From contig CAJUQV010000009.1 of the NCBI GenBank assembly GCA_910588335.1, forward strand, positions 1 to 64,000: a stretch of DNA of 64,000 nt, given 5' to 3'. Position 1 is the first letter of the stretch. The number at the start of each line of letters is the position of its first letter. The stretch is from an uncultured Ruminiclostridium sp. (GTDB taxonomy: Bacteria; Bacillota; Clostridia; Oscillospirales; Ruminococcaceae). The notes under the pieces were generated by a model. It saw only the letters and a program-made list of their open reading frames with translations, was not told the DNA's origin and did no database searches. This document shows positions 61,023-64,000 of this stretch, piece after piece. The translations under genes were made by a program, and so were the position numbers.

Positions 61023-61133
61023 TCAAATTCCTCCTCACTTTATGAATATTTCCGCCGCCGTTTTCTGCGGCGGAAGTATTCAGAGTTTATTTCAGAGTTT
61101 AACAATAGCTTTTATTTAAGCCCATGTGCCGCG

Positions 61134-63998
61134 TTAGTGGGAAAAAGACGAAAGCTCCTGATTCTTTCTTTCTATTTCCATATTTATGTCGCGGTTATAG
61201 CTGGTCAAGGCGTACCTTGGGTTGCTGCCCTCGTTTACCACCGCTCTGAACGCGTTCTTAGTATGGCGGGTGGTGGCGTAGGAAGCGGGTATAATGGGAA
61301 CTTCATTGGTCTGGCTCATCTGAGAGGTGATTTTCTCCATCTCGGAGGTTGACCAGGGAAGCTGCTGAATAGCTTCAAGGTTAGCGGTATCGAATCGTCC
61401 CAAAGGTCCCAAAAGGGCTTCGATGCTTCTTCCGTACTCTACCTGTACATCGGTGGTAGTAAACCACTTAATGAATTCCCATGCGGCATTATGATTGGAA
61501 GCCTTGGTAAATATCAAAGCGCCGGAGGTGGATGAGTTTACGGTATGGTCTACCGTTCCGTCCTCGCGCTCTGTTCCGGGTACCAAAGTGAAATCCCAAA
61601 GACCCTTTATTTCGGGAGCGGAAACGGAAAGCTGGTTGTAGAACGTGTAAGCCTGGATAACTATCGGCATTTCACCTGTTCTGAAACGGCTGAAGGCGTC
61701 AAAGGTCTGATCCAGAGCGTATACATTGTAAAAATCCGTCCACATTTCAAAGGCTTCAAGGCTGGCTTCCTGATCGAAAGTAGTCTTTGTGAGATCATCG
61801 TTGTAAATGTTCAGACCTCTCTGAAGCATCAGCATTACAAAAGTGTCTCCGGCATCGAATACCGGGCTGGTGGTTACCGCCGCAGGAGTGACAAGACCTG
61901 CGTCAAGATATGAGCGCTGGAATATATTGATAAGGTCGATAAAGTCATTCCATGTTTCGGGAGGCTCGCTTATACCCAGCTCGCTGAGAATATCCGTACG
62001 ATAGAACATCATAGGAAAAGACTGTGAAATCGGAAGTCCGTAAACACCGCCGTTATAGGTATAAAGAGTGGTGATATTGGGTGAGAAGCGCTTGGCTACC
62101 TCTTCATAATCCGGGAATTTCGTAAGATCAATCAGCAGATCACGAGCGGCTAACTGGATAGGGAAGTCACCACCGATAAAGAGAGCTATTTCCGGACCCT
62201 TGCCCGCCAATGTGGCTTCAAGTATACCGCCGACAACAAGGTTAATGGAAGCGGTAACGCCTTCATGGTTAACGTTGAAGTCGCTGTTTACCTGATCGTT
62301 AATGGCCATAGCCTGATCACGGGCCAAGCCTACCCAAACGTTAAGAGACGTCTCGTTTGCGGTTTCCGAAATAGTGTTATAATCCTCAAAGAAGGAACCT
62401 ATAAATGCTTGGAAACCGAATGCCAGATTCTCAAAGAAATTACCGTTGGCTCTCGAAGGCTCCTCATGTACGGTATGCACCTCGATGTAGTCAAGCTCAA
62501 GCGGTTGATCGCGATAATCGCGCATCCACGCGGAAAGCGAGGAAATATAGTCTTTAAGTGTTCCCGCCGTAACCGGAATATCGTCCGGTTCGTCGATACA
62601 GCGTTCCAACACTATTGCCATGGTTTCAAGCGTGGAAGCCTCGGATCCGACACCTAACTTTTCAATGTTGGCCTTTTCCTCGTAAAGAGTATCCATGAGC
62701 CTCTGAAATTCGCCCAACAGATTGGGGATGGCAGTATCAACGTAGTAGTCGGTATACTCGTCGGGCTCCGGACCCGTAATCATCAGTATACGTCTGTAAA
62801 AATAGTTCAGCTCGTATACCACGTCGTCAAGCCTCTGCATTATTTCGCCTATCTCGCCGGGGATGGCTTCCATTGTGATGGTATGCTTTCCCGCCGTAAG
62901 GTAAACGTAAACGTCGTTTCCGTTTTCGTCCTTTACCCCTTGATTGTACCAGTTATTGCTGTAGGGGAACATTACGTCATCATAATAGTTGTTGGGCACT
63001 ATGCCGTCTATGTATACGCGGCGGTTGGCGAAAAAGCCTCTCATGGTGTTTTGTCTCGCCTTAAAGTTAAAAGTGTAAAAACCGTCGTTGGGAACGTTGA
63101 ATTCCCATGTAATGGCCTGGGTGGCTTTATCCCATGTATCCTTACCCACGGTGTTGTAACGCTGTTTTGTGGGATGTGAGGGACTTACAAGACACTCGGT
63201 TCGGTCGGTTGTGGCATAAAGGGTAGACGCCGTTTTGTAAATATTGTTTTCCGCCTGTACAAATACCGTGTGGGTTCCCATAAAGTTTTCGTCGGTAAGA
63301 GCTGGGGTAGATTCAAGCTCCGACTGTGAAGGCGGCGCGTATTGAGCTACGTCGTCATAATTTTTAAAGGTAATTGTTTTAAGACCAATGTTGCATTTGA
63401 TACCTGTTACTGTCAGAGTATGTTTTCCCGCTTCAAGGTAGAAAAAGTAGGGATCATTGAAAAGACCCTCCTTATCCTTGATGGGGTATGTTACCCACAT
63501 ATCGTGCTCGGTCTGACCTGGACGCACGTCGTTATCGCGTCCGTCCTTTCCTATGGGAGCTTCGTCCTTCCAGTAGCGGTCGAGCGTAAAGGTTTTGGCA
63601 GCGGAGAAAGGATACTCGCCGTCAAGCTGCATCGCCATTTCAATAACGGTATTTTCGCCCGATACGGTGTAGTAAAACAGCTCCAGATTATAAAGACCCG
63701 TTTCGGAAACTTCAAATTCGTAATTGATAGTACCGCCGTGATTGGACCAGACTAGAACGTCCTGCTCACCCTGAAATTCCTGTATCACGGTTTCGGGATT
63801 TACTCCGTTATCGTCCTCGGAAAGGGAAGCGTAATCCTTGGCGTTTATTACGATATCCCGTTTGGGTCTGGCCGCGTCCGCGTGGGAATTAAGGTATCCT
63901 GCATAGGTATCGCTTCGGCTTATACCGGATACGAGAGATTCGTTCAGCGATGAACCGCCCGCGTCTGCCGGTGCGCTATCCGCCGCTGCTCCGCCTTC
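61134..63998 (-). CDS. large extracellular solute-binding protein with carbohydrate-binding modules (5' end outside window)
   Basis: The frame is open to the window edge, so the ATG at 63788 is internal; 954 residues are visible. Residues about 40-200 and 220-380 look like two related beta-sandwich carbohydrate-binding modules, each ending in an AGKHT(L/I)T motif (about 188 and 367). A helical stretch follows, then a family-1 type sugar-binding domain from about 550 (NVWVGLARDQAMAIND, PEIALFIGGDFPIQLAARDL, YGLPISQSFPMMFYRTDILS). About 950 residues is over twice the usual size. It supplies the two permeases just downstream. The signal peptide would lie beyond the window. Confidence 0.9.
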   Translation of the reverse strand, partial: EGGAAADSAPADAGGSSLNESLVSGISRSDTYAGYLNSHADAARPKRDIVINAKDYASLSEDDNGVNPETVIQEFQGEQDVLVWSNHGGTINYEFEVSETGLYNLELFYYTVSGENTVIEMAMQLDGEYPFSAAKTFTLDRYWKDEAPIGKDGRDNDVRPGQTEHDMWVTYPIKDKEGLFNDPYFFYLEAGKHTLTVTGIKCNIGLKTITFKNYDDVAQYAPPSQSELESTPALTDENFMGTHTVFVQAENNIYKTASTLYATTDRTECLVSPSHPTKQRYNTVGKDTWDKATQAITWEFNVPNDGFYTFNFKARQNTMRGFFANRRVYIDGIVPNNYYDDVMFPYSNNWYNQGVKDENGNDVYVYLTAGKHTITMEAIPGEIGEIMQRLDDVVYELNYFYRRILMITGPEPDEYTDYYVDTAIPNLLGEFQRLMDTLYEEKANIEKLGVGSEASTLETMAIVLERCIDEPDDIPVTAGTLKDYISSLSAWMRDYRDQPLELDYIEVHTVHEEPSRANGNFFENLAFGFQAFIGSFFEDYNTISETANETSLNVWVGLARDQAMAINDQVNSDFNVNHEGVTASINLVVGGILEATLAGKGPEIALFIGGDFPIQLAARDLLIDLTKFPDYEEVAKRFSPNITTLYTYNGGVYGLPISQSFPMMFYRTDILSELGISEPPETWNDFIDLINIFQRSYLDAGLVTPAAVTTSPVFDAGDTFVMLMLQRGLNIYNDDLTKTTFDQEASLEAFEMWTDFYNVYALDQTFDAFSRFRTGEMPIVIQAYTFYNQLSVSAPEIKGLWDFTLVPGTEREDGTVDHTVNSSTSGALIFTKASNHNAAWEFIKWFTTTDVQVEYGRSIEALLGPLGRFDTANLEAIQQLPWSTSEMEKITSQMSQTNEVPIIPASYATTRHTKNAFRAVVNEGSNPRYALTSYNRDINMEIERKNQELSSFSH

Positions 63999-64000
63999 GG

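Overview
The window looks like a chromosome segment of a gut-type anaerobic Firmicute of the class Clostridia, most likely Oscillospiraceae/Ruminococcaceae. The signs are a pyruvate:ferredoxin oxidoreductase, a rubrerythrin, an SRP RNA directly upstream of dnaX, an Nif11/NHLM-type peptide export system, DUF5696 and DUF6033 proteins, strong AGGAGG ribosome binding sites and sigma-A promoters with 17-base spacers. This placement is inferred from gene content; no rRNA is present.

Layout. (a) 2-7174, + strand: a ribosomally made, modified peptide (RiPP) locus. It has two NHLM-type ABC exporters (the first cut by the window edge), two Cys-rich precursors with double-Gly leaders, a decayed 5'-nucleotidase fragment between them, a radical SAM/SPASM maturase, a 62-residue peptide and an ECF sigma factor. 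(b) 7413-17258, + strand: an unusual signalling and transport locus. It holds a MATE exporter, a GH3-type acyl-acid amido synthetase, a membrane SpoIIE-type phosphatase, an RsbW-like kinase, a polar amino-acid ABC importer and an amino-acid symporter. Three unrelated transporter proteins (MATE, ABC ATPase, symporter) each carry an extra domain that looks like a degenerate copy of the RsbW-like (GHKL) fold. This is the best candidate for an undescribed system. (c) 17300-19340: remnants of mobile elements (IS5 transposase, serine recombinase, M23 peptidase, relaxase, integrase) on the 3' side of a tRNA-Pro gene. (d) 20252-23794: a highly expressed-looking por gene. (e) 23870-37140: accessory DNA with pseudogenes, two divergent LysR modules, two lipoprotein-anchored redox proteins, tRNA-Gln and at least three families of short dispersed palindromic repeats. 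(f) 37248-41958, + strand: the housekeeping block ffs-dnaX-ybaB-recR-guaB. (g) 42241-50537, - strand: rubrerythrin, an IspD/TarI cytidylyltransferase, a sialate esterase, a degenerate P-type ATPase, RlmB, and two receiver-like proteins. (h) 50885-51802: a DUF6033 protein behind an exact flagellar sigma-D promoter. (i) 52173-64000, - strand: a carbohydrate uptake operon with two permease pairs, DUF5696, YIP1 and NHL/TPR proteins and one large binding protein cut by the window edge; no ATPase gene is present.

How the parts fit. The RiPP genes form a complete make-modify-export set, with regulation by the co-directional sigma factor inferred from position. In region (b) the GH3 enzyme, an exporter and two amino-acid importers suggest synthesis and release of an amino-acid conjugate, with transport possibly gated by the phosphatase/anti-sigma switch; this is a hypothesis. 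No CRISPR array, rRNA or intact insertion sequence was seen.
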